Shown in pieces: positions 36,104 to 45,414 of a stretch of DNA of 64,000 bases; within the stretch, counting starts at the first letter, position 1, and every line of letters begins with the position of its first letter. The position numbers were made by a program, and so were the translations under genes. Source of the DNA: a virus; IMG/VR virus record IMGVR_UViG_3300017917_002954, positions 1 to 64,000 of that record. One strand, written 5' to 3'. The notes beneath the pieces are model-generated. The model was not told the DNA's origin. It was given only the letters and a program-made list of their open reading frames with translations, and searched no databases.

Positions 36104-37229
36104 TCGCCAGCTGGTTGTAGACTCGGCCTGCGGCATTGCTCAATTACTACAACCCTGGACTGACAGCCAGTTCTCTACATTTCAATCAGTGGAGTCAGTG
36201 CCGGGCAACATTTACTTGTTTGGTCGCCAACAGCTGATTGACAACAAGCAACGCATAATAGAAATGGCCGAGTCTGGTCACTACACTGTGATATTTTGTG
36301 ATGTGTGTGAAGGATCTTGGACTCTGCAGAGTCAGGTACAGATGCTGGGTATTGAACCGTTGATTCAGCAACACAAGATATTGTTGATATCCGGTGGAGA
36401 ACAACAAACAGATTATCCTTACATACAGTATGATCATTTTTTGATTGAGATATTAAACTATGAAACAAATCTCACTGAAATGAGTCGCATCAATGAGATC
36501 TTTGATTGCAAACAAAAACCTTATAAATTTTTATTTCTAAATGGGCGTGCCAGACCTCACAGAAAATATTTGTACGAACGTTTCAAGCAGTTAAATTTGT
36601 TGGATCAAAGTCTGTGGACCATGTTGGAAAGTCGTCCTTGCTTTACACAAAGTTTTGAACTCATGGATAACAATATCAACTTAATGGCCACTGTTAGCGA
36701 ACTAAAATGGCTACCAAAAAACTATGAAGTTGACCGCTATCAAAATTCAACCATTGAGCCAGGGCCAGCAAAACGCACCATGGTCAAACAAGAACTATTC
36801 AATCATACCTGGGGTGAAATTTATCTAAGGGCCGAGCCATACATTGATACCTATTTTTCTTTGGTCACCGAAACAGTGTTTGAGCAACCGTGGCCCTTTA
36901 GAACAGAAAAGATAGCCAAACCTTTGATGATGGGTCATCCTTTTGTAGTGGCCAGTGGCCCGGGCTTTTATCGAGACTTACATAGATTGGGTTTTCAAAC
37001 ATTTGGACACGTGATCGACGAATCATTTGATTCAATTGACAATCATCGAGACAGAATAGAACGGATTATAGCAGTGGTCTCTGATCTTTGTCAACAGGAT
37101 CTTGACTCTTTCCTAGCAGAATGCTATACTGTGTGTAAATACAATCAGCAACATCTTCAAGACATCGCTCCCCGATTAAAAGCTGAATTTCCAGAAAGAT
37201 TTATTAACTTTATGTCTCAACATGAATGA
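36093..37229 (+). CDS. Putative glycosyltransferase-like protein, TEK/DESFD family (1 of 3)
   Basis: 378 residues from the ATG overlapping the previous stop by 11 bases. The N-terminal half is Rossmann-like (LVVDSACGIAQLL; YTVIFCDVCEGSW; HKILLISGGEQQ). The C-terminal half contains SLVTETVF, RTEKIAKPLMMGHPFVVASG, then LHRLGFQTFGHVIDESFDSI. The same ordered blocks occur in the proteins at 46993-48165 and 48162-49250. The E-T-x-F...TEK arrangement recalls the donor-site region of GT-B fucosyltransferases, hence the tentative call; no proof. It separates two radical SAM genes in the same operon. Confidence 0.5.
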   Translation: MLGNRQLVVDSACGIAQLLQPWTDSQFSTFQSVESVPGNIYLFGRQQLIDNKQRIIEMAESGHYTVIFCDVCEGSWTLQSQVQMLGIEPLIQQHKILLISGGEQQTDYPYIQYDHFLIEILNYETNLTEMSRINEIFDCKQKPYKFLFLNGRARPHRKYLYERFKQLNLLDQSLWTMLESRPCFTQSFELMDNNINLMATVSELKWLPKNYEVDRYQNSTIEPGPAKRTMVKQELFNHTWGEIYLRAEPYIDTYFSLVTETVFEQPWPFRTEKIAKPLMMGHPFVVASGPGFYRDLHRLGFQTFGHVIDESFDSIDNHRDRIERIIAVVSDLCQQDLDSFLAECYTVCKYNQQHLQDIAPRLKAEFPERFINFMSQHE

Positions 37230-38559
37230 TTTAGAATTTCGACAACAAATACTAGATACAAAAAGCGCCAGCTTTTGTGCAGCCAAATGGTACAATGCTA
37301 CCATATGGTTAGGTTCTGGCATGACCACCAGTTGCCATCATCCGCCAGCACACCTAGTGGATCGTGAAGCTGTGCAACAAAATCCTCGACTGCTACACAA
37401 CACACCTCAAAAAAAGAACGATCGAGAGTTGATGTTGCGTGGCGAACGTCCAGCGGGTTGTGAATACTGCTGGAAGATTGAAGACATGGGTCGTGACGCT
37501 ATAAGTGATCGTGTTTACAAATCAAAAATTTATCCCATAAAGGCCTTAGATGAAGCATATAACACACCTAGTGACCAAGACGTTAACCTACGTACACTCG
37601 AGATTGCTTTCGATCGCACTTGCCAGTTCGCTTGTTCTTATTGTAATCCAGCCTTTAGCTCAACCTGGGTCAAGGACATCCGTAATAATGGCCCTTACAC
37701 TGCTCTTGTCAGTGACGGTCGCAATCATTTTACACATACACACGACAGTAGTCAATTATATAAATTTGGTGAAACGAATCCCTATGTCGACGCTTTCTTT
37801 GCCTGGTGGGAATCAGACCTACACAAGACGCTGGAAGAACTCCGTATTACAGGTGGAGAACCACTTATGTCGGGCGAAACGTGGAAACTGCTCGATTGGT
37901 TTAAAGCCAACCGGGGTAAGAGTACCACACGCCTTGCGATCAATTCCAACCTGGGTGCAGAAGTAGACGTAGATAGATTGTTAGACTCAATTGACGGCTT
38001 GGAAGTAGACATCTACACATCAAATGAATCAGTGGGTCCGCAGGCCGAGTACATTCGAGACGGACTAGATTGGCGAGCTTGGATCACCAACGTGAATAAA
38101 ATAGCCACATCAGGACGTGTTCGTAGAATACACATAATGAACACCATCAATGCCTTGTGCTTGGATAGCTTGCCAGAGTTTTTGGATCTAGTTATTTGGT
38201 TCAAAAACATACACGGCACAGACAAGATCAGTTTTACGTTAAATATATTAAGATTTCCAAGTTTTCAAAGTCCACTGGTACTCAGTGAAGATCTACGCAC
38301 ATACTATCGAGATCGTTTGACAGAATTTTATGTGCGTACCAAAGACACTGGCGCTCTACAAGAACACGAATGCAATCACATACAACGCTTGATTGACTAT
38401 TTGGATGTTGTAAAAACTCCACACAGCGAAGCATTTGACATGCCCAAGTTGTTGAATGATTTCCGACAGTTCTACACGCAATATGATCAACGTCGAGGAA
38501 AAGACTTTGCAAAAACATTTCCACATCTAGCAGAATGGTACAATGACATATCAATATAA
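37222..38559 (+). CDS. Radical SAM protein with N-terminal twitch-like domain (2 of 6)
   Basis: 445 residues. Radical SAM cluster C134-x3-C138-x2-C141 (CQFACSYC), GGE block RITGGEPLMSGE. The N-terminal Cys/His part (FCAAKW, TSCHHPPAH, GCEYCWKIEDMG) matches the protein at 34694 block by block, so these two form a subfamily. The C-terminal YDQRRGKDFAKTFPHLAEW is also shared. Overlaps the previous gene by 8 bases. Codon use in the middle (about 37540-37960) differs by eye from the flanks, which could mark recombination. The reaction is not predictable; sugar or peptide substrates are both seen in this superfamily. Confidence 0.8.
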   Translation: MNDLEFRQQILDTKSASFCAAKWYNATIWLGSGMTTSCHHPPAHLVDREAVQQNPRLLHNTPQKKNDRELMLRGERPAGCEYCWKIEDMGRDAISDRVYKSKIYPIKALDEAYNTPSDQDVNLRTLEIAFDRTCQFACSYCNPAFSSTWVKDIRNNGPYTALVSDGRNHFTHTHDSSQLYKFGETNPYVDAFFAWWESDLHKTLEELRITGGEPLMSGETWKLLDWFKANRGKSTTRLAINSNLGAEVDVDRLLDSIDGLEVDIYTSNESVGPQAEYIRDGLDWRAWITNVNKIATSGRVRRIHIMNTINALCLDSLPEFLDLVIWFKNIHGTDKISFTLNILRFPSFQSPLVLSEDLRTYYRDRLTEFYVRTKDTGALQEHECNHIQRLIDYLDVVKTPHSEAFDMPKLLNDFRQFYTQYDQRRGKDFAKTFPHLAEWYNDISI

Positions 38560-39823
38560 CAGCACAGACCTGGTAAAGAAAGTTGCGTTGACCGAACGCG
38601 AAGAATTTTTATTAAAAGATTCTAAAACATTTTGTATCTATCCTTGGATACACTTACATGCTTACCCCACTGGTGAAGCATATCCTTGCTGTCATGCCGA
38701 AATGGGCGTGGGTCAAGTTGGAAACTGTAGAGAAAATACACTCAAAGAAATTTGGAACAGTGACGCACAGAAAAAACTCAGAACAGACATGCTGACAGAA
38801 ACACCCAATCCTGCTTGTGCTCGTTGCTATGAACAAGAAGAGTCAGGATTCTTTTCGGGTCGTAGATCAGCCAACAAACATCATGGACATCATGTTGGGC
38901 GTGTGGTCATGACAGAGCCAGATGGTCATGTAAATCACTTTGGCATGACCTATTGGGACATACGTTTTAGCAATTTGTGTAATTTAAGTTGTAGAAGTTG
39001 TGGACACATCTTTAGTAGTTCGTGGTATCAAGATCAAGCTCAATTGGCAGGTCCAACCTGGGCATTGAACAATTCTGCTCTGAACATTGCTGGTCGTGAT
39101 AAAAATGACATGTGGGAACAGTTGTTGCCGCACCTTGACTATGTAGAGCAAATATACTTTGCTGGTGGCGAACCTTTGATGATGGAAGAACACTACAACA
39201 TATTGGACGAGCTAGAACGACGTGGACGTTTTGATGTGCGTTTGATCTACAACACAAACTTTACACAGACCAAGCTCAAAGATCGAGAAGTGTTTGACTA
39301 CTGGCGCAAGTTCAAAAGTGTAGCAGTGGGAGCCAGCCTAGATGCCCAGGGTCCACGTGCTGAATACATTAGACGTGGCACTGATTGGGCTCGTGTGGAA
39401 CGCAATCGCAAAGAAATGATGCGAGTGTGTCCTGAAGTAGATTTTTACATCAGTCCAACACTGAGCATTTTAAATGCCTGGCACTTGCCTGATTTTCACC
39501 GTGACTGGGTCAATCGAGGTCTGTTAAAACCTCAAGACTTGAATGTAAACATACTTCAAGATCCTGCTTACTTGCGCATTGATATTGCAACAACAGAATA
39601 CAAAGAACGACTCAATGCTCGTTATCAAGAACACTTGGATTGGTTGCGTCCACAGGATCGACTCAACAGAGCCACTGTGGGTTTTGAATCAGCCGTTAAC
39701 TTTATGATGGCCACTGATAACACTCACTTGATTGACACGTTCTGGCGCAAGACACACGAGTTGGATACAATAAGAAAAGAAAACGTACTGGATGTAATTC
39801 CGGAATTAAAAATACTGCAATGA
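38543..39823 (+). CDS. Radical SAM protein with N-terminal SPASM/twitch-like domain (3 of 6)
   Basis: 426 residues. Residues 30-100 read like a SPASM module: FCIYPWIHLHAYPTGEAYPCC, then GNCRENTLKEIWNS and CARCYEQEESG, but placed before rather than after the barrel. The radical SAM cluster is C146-x3-C150-x2-C153 (CNLSCRSC), with YFAGGEPLMMEEHY. It shares very long nearly identical stretches with the next protein (YNTNFTQTKLKDREVFDYW in both), so it is a recent duplicate. The C-terminus is LDTIRKENVLDVIPELKIL. Overlaps the preceding gene by 17 bases and the next by 4. Confidence 0.82.
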   Translation: MTYQYNSTDLVKKVALTEREEFLLKDSKTFCIYPWIHLHAYPTGEAYPCCHAEMGVGQVGNCRENTLKEIWNSDAQKKLRTDMLTETPNPACARCYEQEESGFFSGRRSANKHHGHHVGRVVMTEPDGHVNHFGMTYWDIRFSNLCNLSCRSCGHIFSSSWYQDQAQLAGPTWALNNSALNIAGRDKNDMWEQLLPHLDYVEQIYFAGGEPLMMEEHYNILDELERRGRFDVRLIYNTNFTQTKLKDREVFDYWRKFKSVAVGASLDAQGPRAEYIRRGTDWARVERNRKEMMRVCPEVDFYISPTLSILNAWHLPDFHRDWVNRGLLKPQDLNVNILQDPAYLRIDIATTEYKERLNARYQEHLDWLRPQDRLNRATVGFESAVNFMMATDNTHLIDTFWRKTHELDTIRKENVLDVIPELKILQ

Positions 39824-41394
39824 ATATCAACGAGAAACTCAACTACTATCAACAAAACTTTGATGTAGTCGGTGTATTCTTTTTGTCAGGATGGTCTGTG
39901 GAATCTTGGATTTCACAGTGGAAGAAATTTGAAATTGAATTGGCATCTGCTAGAAAATCGTCCTTTGCTGACCGCGATAGAATTGTATTTGTATTTGATC
40001 CACAGGAATACGATGCACTAACGTTTCAAAGTTTTTTTAAAAAGTTCATACAAAAATTATTTGAAATAGACATCAGTAATTTTTTTGCTGTGTTGCTAAC
40101 CAGTGATGATCCTGCGGTGCTGTTGGAATATTTCAAACAGTACAGCCCTGATCCAGTACTGCCAACAGTTGATACCTACAGTGCTGTAATCAACCACAAA
40201 GAATCTCAACCCACTGATACCTTTTGTATTTTGCCCTGGAATCATTTGATGGTGACTCCTTATCAAACAATCAAAACTTGCTGTATGGGACAAAGTGTGT
40301 TGGGTCAAGTTGACAAAAACACTCTGGCAGAAGTATGGAACAATGATACCATGACGGAGATCAGACAAAGTTTGCTTCAAAACAAGCATCATCCAAACTG
40401 TTCTGATTGTTATACCAACGAAAAACACGGCAATCAAAGTTTGAGACAGAAACTCAACAGTGCGTTTGAACAACAAGTTGCCAAGGTCAAACAAAGCAAC
40501 AATGCAGTTGCGGAAACTTTTGAATTAAAATATTTTGATTTGCGATTTACAAACTTGTGCAACATTAGATGTAGAACATGCAATCATCACTCAAGTTCAA
40601 AATGGTATCAAGACACTGTCAAACTTGATCCCTTGTACGCCAAGCCAGTGCTAATGAAAGCCGGAAGACACGAAACTGACATTTGGGAACAACTAGAATC
40701 TCATTTGGACTGTGTTGAACAGATATACTTTGCTGGCGGCGAACCCTTGATCATGGAAGAACACTACAAGTTGTTGGATGAACTTGAACACCGTGGCAGA
40801 TTTGATGTACGACTGGTTTACAATACCAATTTCACGCAGACCAAACTCAAAGATCGCGAAGTATTTGATTACTGGCGTAAATTCAAAACAGTCAGAGTTG
40901 GTGCCAGTTTAGATGCCATGGGTGATCGAGCTGACTACATTAGAAAAGACAGCAAATGGGCAGTGATTGAATCCAATCGTCGAGCAATGATGGAAATTTG
41001 TCCTGAGGTGCATTTTGAAATCACACCAACTGTGAGCATCATGAATGTCATGCACTTGCCTGATTTTCATCAGCACTGGGTTGAACTAGGACTTATTCGA
41101 CCGCAAGACGTAAAACTAAATATTCTTCAAGATCCGCACTACTATAGAATTGACATTGCCTCCGACCGATACAAACAATCTGTGGAAAAAAGAGTGCAAG
41201 AACACTGTGAGTGGTTGAAACAATATCCTAACACAGAAACAATTCAACAAAGCTATATGTCCGTTATAAATTATATGTTTGCCAATGATAACACACAATG
41301 GTTGCCAGAATTTTGGCAACGTACTCGAGTGTTGGACTCACTACGCAATGAAGAAGTTTTGCAAATACTACCTGAGCTATGGGATTTACTATGA
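39820..41394 (+). CDS. Radical SAM protein with extra N-terminal domain (4 of 6)
   Basis: 524 residues, about 100 longer than its paralogue at 38543 because of an N-terminal Rossmann-like extension (residues 1-125, DVVGVFFLSGWSVESW, DRIVFVFDPQEYDAL, FFAVLLTSDDP). Then come the SPASM-like block (FCILPWNHL, TCCMGQSVLGQ, CSDCYTNEKHG), the cluster C247-x3-C251-x2-C254 (CNIRCRTC) and YFAGGEPLIMEEHY. The C-terminus LDSLRNEEVLQILPELWDL matches the family. The start is the ATG in the ATGA overlap. The extension could bind a carrier or substrate. Confidence 0.8.
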   Translation: MNINEKLNYYQQNFDVVGVFFLSGWSVESWISQWKKFEIELASARKSSFADRDRIVFVFDPQEYDALTFQSFFKKFIQKLFEIDISNFFAVLLTSDDPAVLLEYFKQYSPDPVLPTVDTYSAVINHKESQPTDTFCILPWNHLMVTPYQTIKTCCMGQSVLGQVDKNTLAEVWNNDTMTEIRQSLLQNKHHPNCSDCYTNEKHGNQSLRQKLNSAFEQQVAKVKQSNNAVAETFELKYFDLRFTNLCNIRCRTCNHHSSSKWYQDTVKLDPLYAKPVLMKAGRHETDIWEQLESHLDCVEQIYFAGGEPLIMEEHYKLLDELEHRGRFDVRLVYNTNFTQTKLKDREVFDYWRKFKTVRVGASLDAMGDRADYIRKDSKWAVIESNRRAMMEICPEVHFEITPTVSIMNVMHLPDFHQHWVELGLIRPQDVKLNILQDPHYYRIDIASDRYKQSVEKRVQEHCEWLKQYPNTETIQQSYMSVINYMFANDNTQWLPEFWQRTRVLDSLRNEEVLQILPELWDLL

Positions 41395-42596
41395 AACTAC
41401 CACACGATAAATTTTGTGTACTACCGTGGATCAGCCTAGAAGCCAGCCCAATTGGCACAGTGCGTCCTTGTTGTTTGGCCGATGACGAAATAGTAGACAA
41501 CACTGGCAACAAATTCAAACTGTTGACCAGCACATTTGCTGACATACAGTCCAGCAATCACATGCAAACTCTACGACAGGAATTCCTGGATGGCAAACAA
41601 CCCAAAACTTGCCGCCGTTGTTGGGCCGAAGAAGATGCTGGACGCACCAGCAAACGCATGCACACACTCAACAGATTGAAACACATGGGCATCACACCTG
41701 ATTGGACAGCAGATGCCAAACCTCTGATGTTTTTGGATCTCAAACTGGGCAACATATGTAATTTGAAATGTCGTATCTGTGGATCATGGTCGAGCAGTCA
41801 GTTTGCAGCCGAAGAGTTGAAATTTGTAGACAACAAAAAACAATCCTTTCATTATGTCATGCTTCGTGAAGGTGCCTGGCCCAGAGAAAACAGTCAGTTC
41901 TGGACAGAATTAAACAACTCATTGGCAGACATACGCTACTTGGAATTCACCGGCGGTGAACCTTTTCTAATAGAAGAACATTTTGAGTTATTGCAAACGC
42001 TGGTCAATCAAGGTGTGGCTCATCAAGTTGAAATACACTACAACACCAATGGTACACAGTATCCTGAACATGCAGAAGAAATTTGGCAATATTTCAAACA
42101 TGTTGAAATTGCCTTTAGCATTGACGATGTGGGCAAACGATTTGAATATCAACGAAGCAATGCTGTATGGTCTGAAGTGTGTGAAAACATTGAACGATTC
42201 CGAGGCATGCGAGAACGCAATCTAAACATGACTCTGCAGGTATGTTGCACTGTTAATATTTTTAACATTATGTCTCTAGAGGCTGTGGCCAATTGGATCG
42301 ACACACAAGATTTTGATTTTGTATATTGGAATATGTTGCACGATGCGCCGTGGTTGAGCATTGCACATTTACCAGCAACAGCCAAAACCGCTATAACTCA
42401 GCATTTGAATGACAGTATGTTCCCTGTACACTACGAAGATGAAATACAAAAAATCATTGAATTTATGAACATGGGAGAGTCAACTGACGGTGTAGAATTG
42501 CTAAAAAATATACGTCAACTTGATCAGCGACGCGATCAAAATTTAAAGTTGGTTGCTCCGGAACTGGCAGAAATACTAAACTATGATCAAGGCTAG
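41391..42596 (+). CDS. Radical SAM protein with N-terminal SPASM/twitch-like domain (5 of 6)
   Basis: 401 residues starting at the ATG in the ATGA overlap (an in-frame ATG 12 bases upstream is inside the previous gene). N-terminal block: FCVLPWISLEASPIGTVRPCCLADDE, then CRRCWAEEDAG. Radical SAM cluster C123-x3-C127-x2-C130 (CNLKCRIC), followed by YLEFTGGEPFLIEEHFELL. C-terminal LDQRRDQNLKLVAPELAEIL. It is more diverged than the pair before it, so it stands as its own subtype. No precursor peptide accompanies it. Confidence 0.82.
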   Translation: MKLPHDKFCVLPWISLEASPIGTVRPCCLADDEIVDNTGNKFKLLTSTFADIQSSNHMQTLRQEFLDGKQPKTCRRCWAEEDAGRTSKRMHTLNRLKHMGITPDWTADAKPLMFLDLKLGNICNLKCRICGSWSSSQFAAEELKFVDNKKQSFHYVMLREGAWPRENSQFWTELNNSLADIRYLEFTGGEPFLIEEHFELLQTLVNQGVAHQVEIHYNTNGTQYPEHAEEIWQYFKHVEIAFSIDDVGKRFEYQRSNAVWSEVCENIERFRGMRERNLNMTLQVCCTVNIFNIMSLEAVANWIDTQDFDFVYWNMLHDAPWLSIAHLPATAKTAITQHLNDSMFPVHYEDEIQKIIEFMNMGESTDGVELLKNIRQLDQRRDQNLKLVAPELAEILNYDQG

Positions 42597-43113
42597 AGAT
42601 GATCGTTCTGGCCACAATGCACTGGCTTTTGGTTGCAGTCACACATACGGCATAGGAGTAGAATCCAATGAAGCTTGGCCTTATTTGTTAAATGCCGCTA
42701 ACTTTGGACAGCCAGGTGTCAGTGCTGATTTTATAGTTCGCACAGCACCTGCTGTGATAGAAAAATATCAGCCTCAAACAATTTACATTTTATGGCCGGA
42801 CTGGACTAGATTTGAATATATACAAGACGCCAAGTATCAGCAAAGTCTAGTCACAGACAGCAATCGTGTACAGTTTATGCAAAGTCACCCCGAGTCTTGG
42901 TTGTTGTCTAATTTTCAAACACAACTAAAGAAAATGCAGGATCTTTGCAACATTCTTAACATTAGATTGGTTGGTATGACTCTAGATGATTTGATTCCAT
43001 ACATAGATCATGCTGATCGTTGGCCCGTTAGTAAGCTGGGTCATCATTACAGCCCTGAGTGGCATCAATGGGTAGCAGATATATTTAGAAAAAAACACAA
43101 TGAACAAACCTGA
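42583..43113 (+). CDS. Small SGNH hydrolase-like protein
   Basis: 176 residues. The nucleophile block reads ALAFGCSHTYGIGV, with GCS in place of GDS; FGQPGVSADFI gives the Gly block, and HHYSPEWHQWVAD at the C-terminus could supply the catalytic His. The enzyme would act on acyl or other ester groups; loss of the usual Asp after Gly may mean altered activity, though GxS with a following His also occurs in the 56043 copy (GDSHT). It lies between two radical SAM genes, overlapping each by about 14 bases. Confidence 0.65.
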   Translation: MIKARDDRSGHNALAFGCSHTYGIGVESNEAWPYLLNAANFGQPGVSADFIVRTAPAVIEKYQPQTIYILWPDWTRFEYIQDAKYQQSLVTDSNRVQFMQSHPESWLLSNFQTQLKKMQDLCNILNIRLVGMTLDDLIPYIDHADRWPVSKLGHHYSPEWHQWVADIFRKKHNEQT

Positions 43114-44392
43114 TACATTATGCATGGCACCCTGGACTCATACCTACTTGAGTCCACAAACAGAGCGACGTATGTGCTGTGCCAGCCGTGAACCTGCACA
43201 GAGTTTTCAACAGTATATTGATACCGAATCAGGCACTGGGGTATATGCACCACAGACTCTGGAAGAGTGGTGGAACGGTGAACACATGCGAAGTGTGCGT
43301 CGTAGAATGTTGGCTGGAGAAACCTTGTCAGAGTGCGATGTATGCAATAACAAACTGTTGAACACAGATGTTTATCGCGACTATTTTACACACTTGTTTC
43401 GACACAAATTGCCAGAAGTGTTTGCGTCAACCAGCGATGATGGTACAACCACAATGAAGCCTGTGAGTTGGGATTATCGTTTCTCAAACCTGTGTAATTT
43501 CAAATGTCGCATGTGCGGAGACATGTTAAGCTCAAGTTGGGAAACCGAACAACGACAACACAACATGATCAACTGGGCTGATAGCAAAAACAACTGGCAA
43601 CTTCCTGCTGTGCGTGAACAAATTACCAAATTTCAAGAGCAACAGATTGAAGCAGAGTTTGCTCAAGCAGTTGAAGAACACCGTGTGGAAGAAATATATT
43701 GGGTAGGTGGTGAGCCACTGATGTACGAACAACACTGGCGCTACATGCGTCGTATAATTGAACTAGGAGACGGAAAACAAGTATATGCAAGATACAACAC
43801 AAATCTATCGCGGGTGGACTACAAGGGTATTAATTTGTTTAGCGACATTTTGGATCATGTTCGTGATTATCAAATCTGTGCAAGTCTCGATGGCACAGGC
43901 GCAATTGGCGAATATATCCGAACAGGTCTCAACTACGAATCTTGGTTGGCCAACTACCGACAAGCTGTACAGCATCGTCGATACAGTCGCCAGTGTAGAA
44001 TTGACTTCACGCTCACCTTACCCGGATTGTTTGAAGTTGAAAATATTGTGCGCCTAGCTGAAGAAACCGACAGTGAAATCCTGGCCAAGGTAGTGTTCAG
44101 CTTCAGTCCAGACATTATATTAAGTCCATTGGCACTGCCACGAGAATTACTAGACAGCACTGTGGACAGTCTAACAACAAAAATACCTCATGGTGCATTA
44201 CGAGATACCTTATTACAATTAAAAACACGTCCAACTTTTGCAGAGCAATGGCCTGATTCTTATCAACAAGGTCTTGCACGAGGAAAACAACGTGTGCTAC
44301 AATTAGAATCTATTAGAAAGGATACAGTCACCCTTGACTCTATTTTACAACCATATCGACACATCCATGACTGGTACCAATCAATTGCTTGA
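43100..44392 (+). CDS. Radical SAM protein with N-terminal SPASM/twitch-like domain (6 of 6)
   Basis: 430 residues. N-terminal block LCMAPWTHTYLSP, RRMCCASREP, TLEEWWNGEHMRSVRR and CDVCNNKLLN match the SPASM-like order. Radical SAM cluster C132-x3-C136-x2-C139 (CNFKCRMC), then a 70-residue insertion with a helical segment (FQEQQIEAEFAQAVEEH) before IYWVGGEPLMYEQHW. The C-terminal RxxxLxxxxPEL signature is weaker than in other members. Last of the six radical SAM genes; overlaps the next gene by 26 bases if that gene starts at 44367. Confidence 0.82.
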   Translation: MNKPDTLCMAPWTHTYLSPQTERRMCCASREPAQSFQQYIDTESGTGVYAPQTLEEWWNGEHMRSVRRRMLAGETLSECDVCNNKLLNTDVYRDYFTHLFRHKLPEVFASTSDDGTTTMKPVSWDYRFSNLCNFKCRMCGDMLSSSWETEQRQHNMINWADSKNNWQLPAVREQITKFQEQQIEAEFAQAVEEHRVEEIYWVGGEPLMYEQHWRYMRRIIELGDGKQVYARYNTNLSRVDYKGINLFSDILDHVRDYQICASLDGTGAIGEYIRTGLNYESWLANYRQAVQHRRYSRQCRIDFTLTLPGLFEVENIVRLAEETDSEILAKVVFSFSPDIILSPLALPRELLDSTVDSLTTKIPHGALRDTLLQLKTRPTFAEQWPDSYQQGLARGKQRVLQLESIRKDTVTLDSILQPYRHIHDWYQSIA

Positions 44393-45413
44393 TCAAATAA
44401 CAATCACACTGGACAATAAATTAAAAGTGCAGGTCAATGTCTACGACAGTAGTCTCAGTAGAAAATGGCTCAGTGCCTTGAATGACTTGTTGAAAAACAA
44501 CTATCATTTGGAAAAAAACTATTGCTGGTTTGGATTTGCTGATGGCCCAAGAAATGGTGCATATCTGTTGAGAGAAATCAACAACAGCATTGCTGAAATT
44601 AATCTAGCCAACATTGGCTACACCATCAACGACTACTTTACCATGGAAAACAGTGTGGATGATCAGGATGGAGTCAATCACGATCATTTCAATCAACTGC
44701 ACAGATACTTTGAAGATCTGCAAGGTGTACATGGACACATAAGTCCTTACTACACACAAGCAGATTCTCGTACTCGTTGGCATATACGACAGTTAAATCT
44801 ACTGTGTCACGAATTTGAATCATGGCAACTGAGCTGGAGAAAAAAGCACACAGCTCCAGAGTGGCAACGTCCCAGTCAACTTATGTGTTGGTTAAATGCT
44901 CCACGCTTTGAACTAACTCCAGAAGACTATGAACTATTTGGCATTGAAACTATCAATAGAAGTCTTGGTGGAGTTTATGTAGGTGTAAACAAAGCCATTG
45001 GCAAGCACCATTGGGAAGTGTTTCAAGACGAAGGCAGAGACAGTCGTGTACATGAACTGACCACTACTACGCTAAGAGCACAGACCCTGGCCGCCGGAGA
45101 CTTTGACATAGAGTGGGCCAACAATCCGGGTGAATTTCCTTGGCAGATCAAACAACTAGCAGAGTTTAGACAGTGGTTGATTGACAACAATTTTGATCCC
45201 AACGACAAGAGCTTGACCATTGGGCATCCACAAGTGGGTCAAGTGGACTTGATTGCCAGCTTTGGCACAGAAGATTACCAAGAGATTTGGAGCCAGTTAA
45301 ATACTCATTTAAATGTCACAGCAATCAAAACCAGTGATGCCAGTGCAGAATATCCGTACAACTGGACTGACCGTGATTACATAGAGCAACAAATAAAGAT
45401 ACTAGGAAACTGA
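44367..45413 (+). CDS. Conserved protein of unknown function in radical SAM operon
   Basis: 348 residues from the ATG at 44367, which overlaps the previous gene by 26 bases. Features: an N-terminal strand pair (ITITLDNKLKVQVNVYD), a helical part with HDHFNQLHRYFEDLQG and RWHIRQLNLLCHEFESW, and a strand-rich C-terminal half with NRSLGGVYVGVNKAIGKHHWEVFQDEGRD. Several conserved-looking His and Asp could bind a metal, but no known motif is clear. I recall similar proteins beside radical SAM genes in marine phages without assigned role. Confidence 0.6.
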   Translation: MTGTNQLLDQITITLDNKLKVQVNVYDSSLSRKWLSALNDLLKNNYHLEKNYCWFGFADGPRNGAYLLREINNSIAEINLANIGYTINDYFTMENSVDDQDGVNHDHFNQLHRYFEDLQGVHGHISPYYTQADSRTRWHIRQLNLLCHEFESWQLSWRKKHTAPEWQRPSQLMCWLNAPRFELTPEDYELFGIETINRSLGGVYVGVNKAIGKHHWEVFQDEGRDSRVHELTTTTLRAQTLAAGDFDIEWANNPGEFPWQIKQLAEFRQWLIDNNFDPNDKSLTIGHPQVGQVDLIASFGTEDYQEIWSQLNTHLNVTAIKTSDASAEYPYNWTDRDYIEQQIKILGN

Positions 45414-45414
45414 T

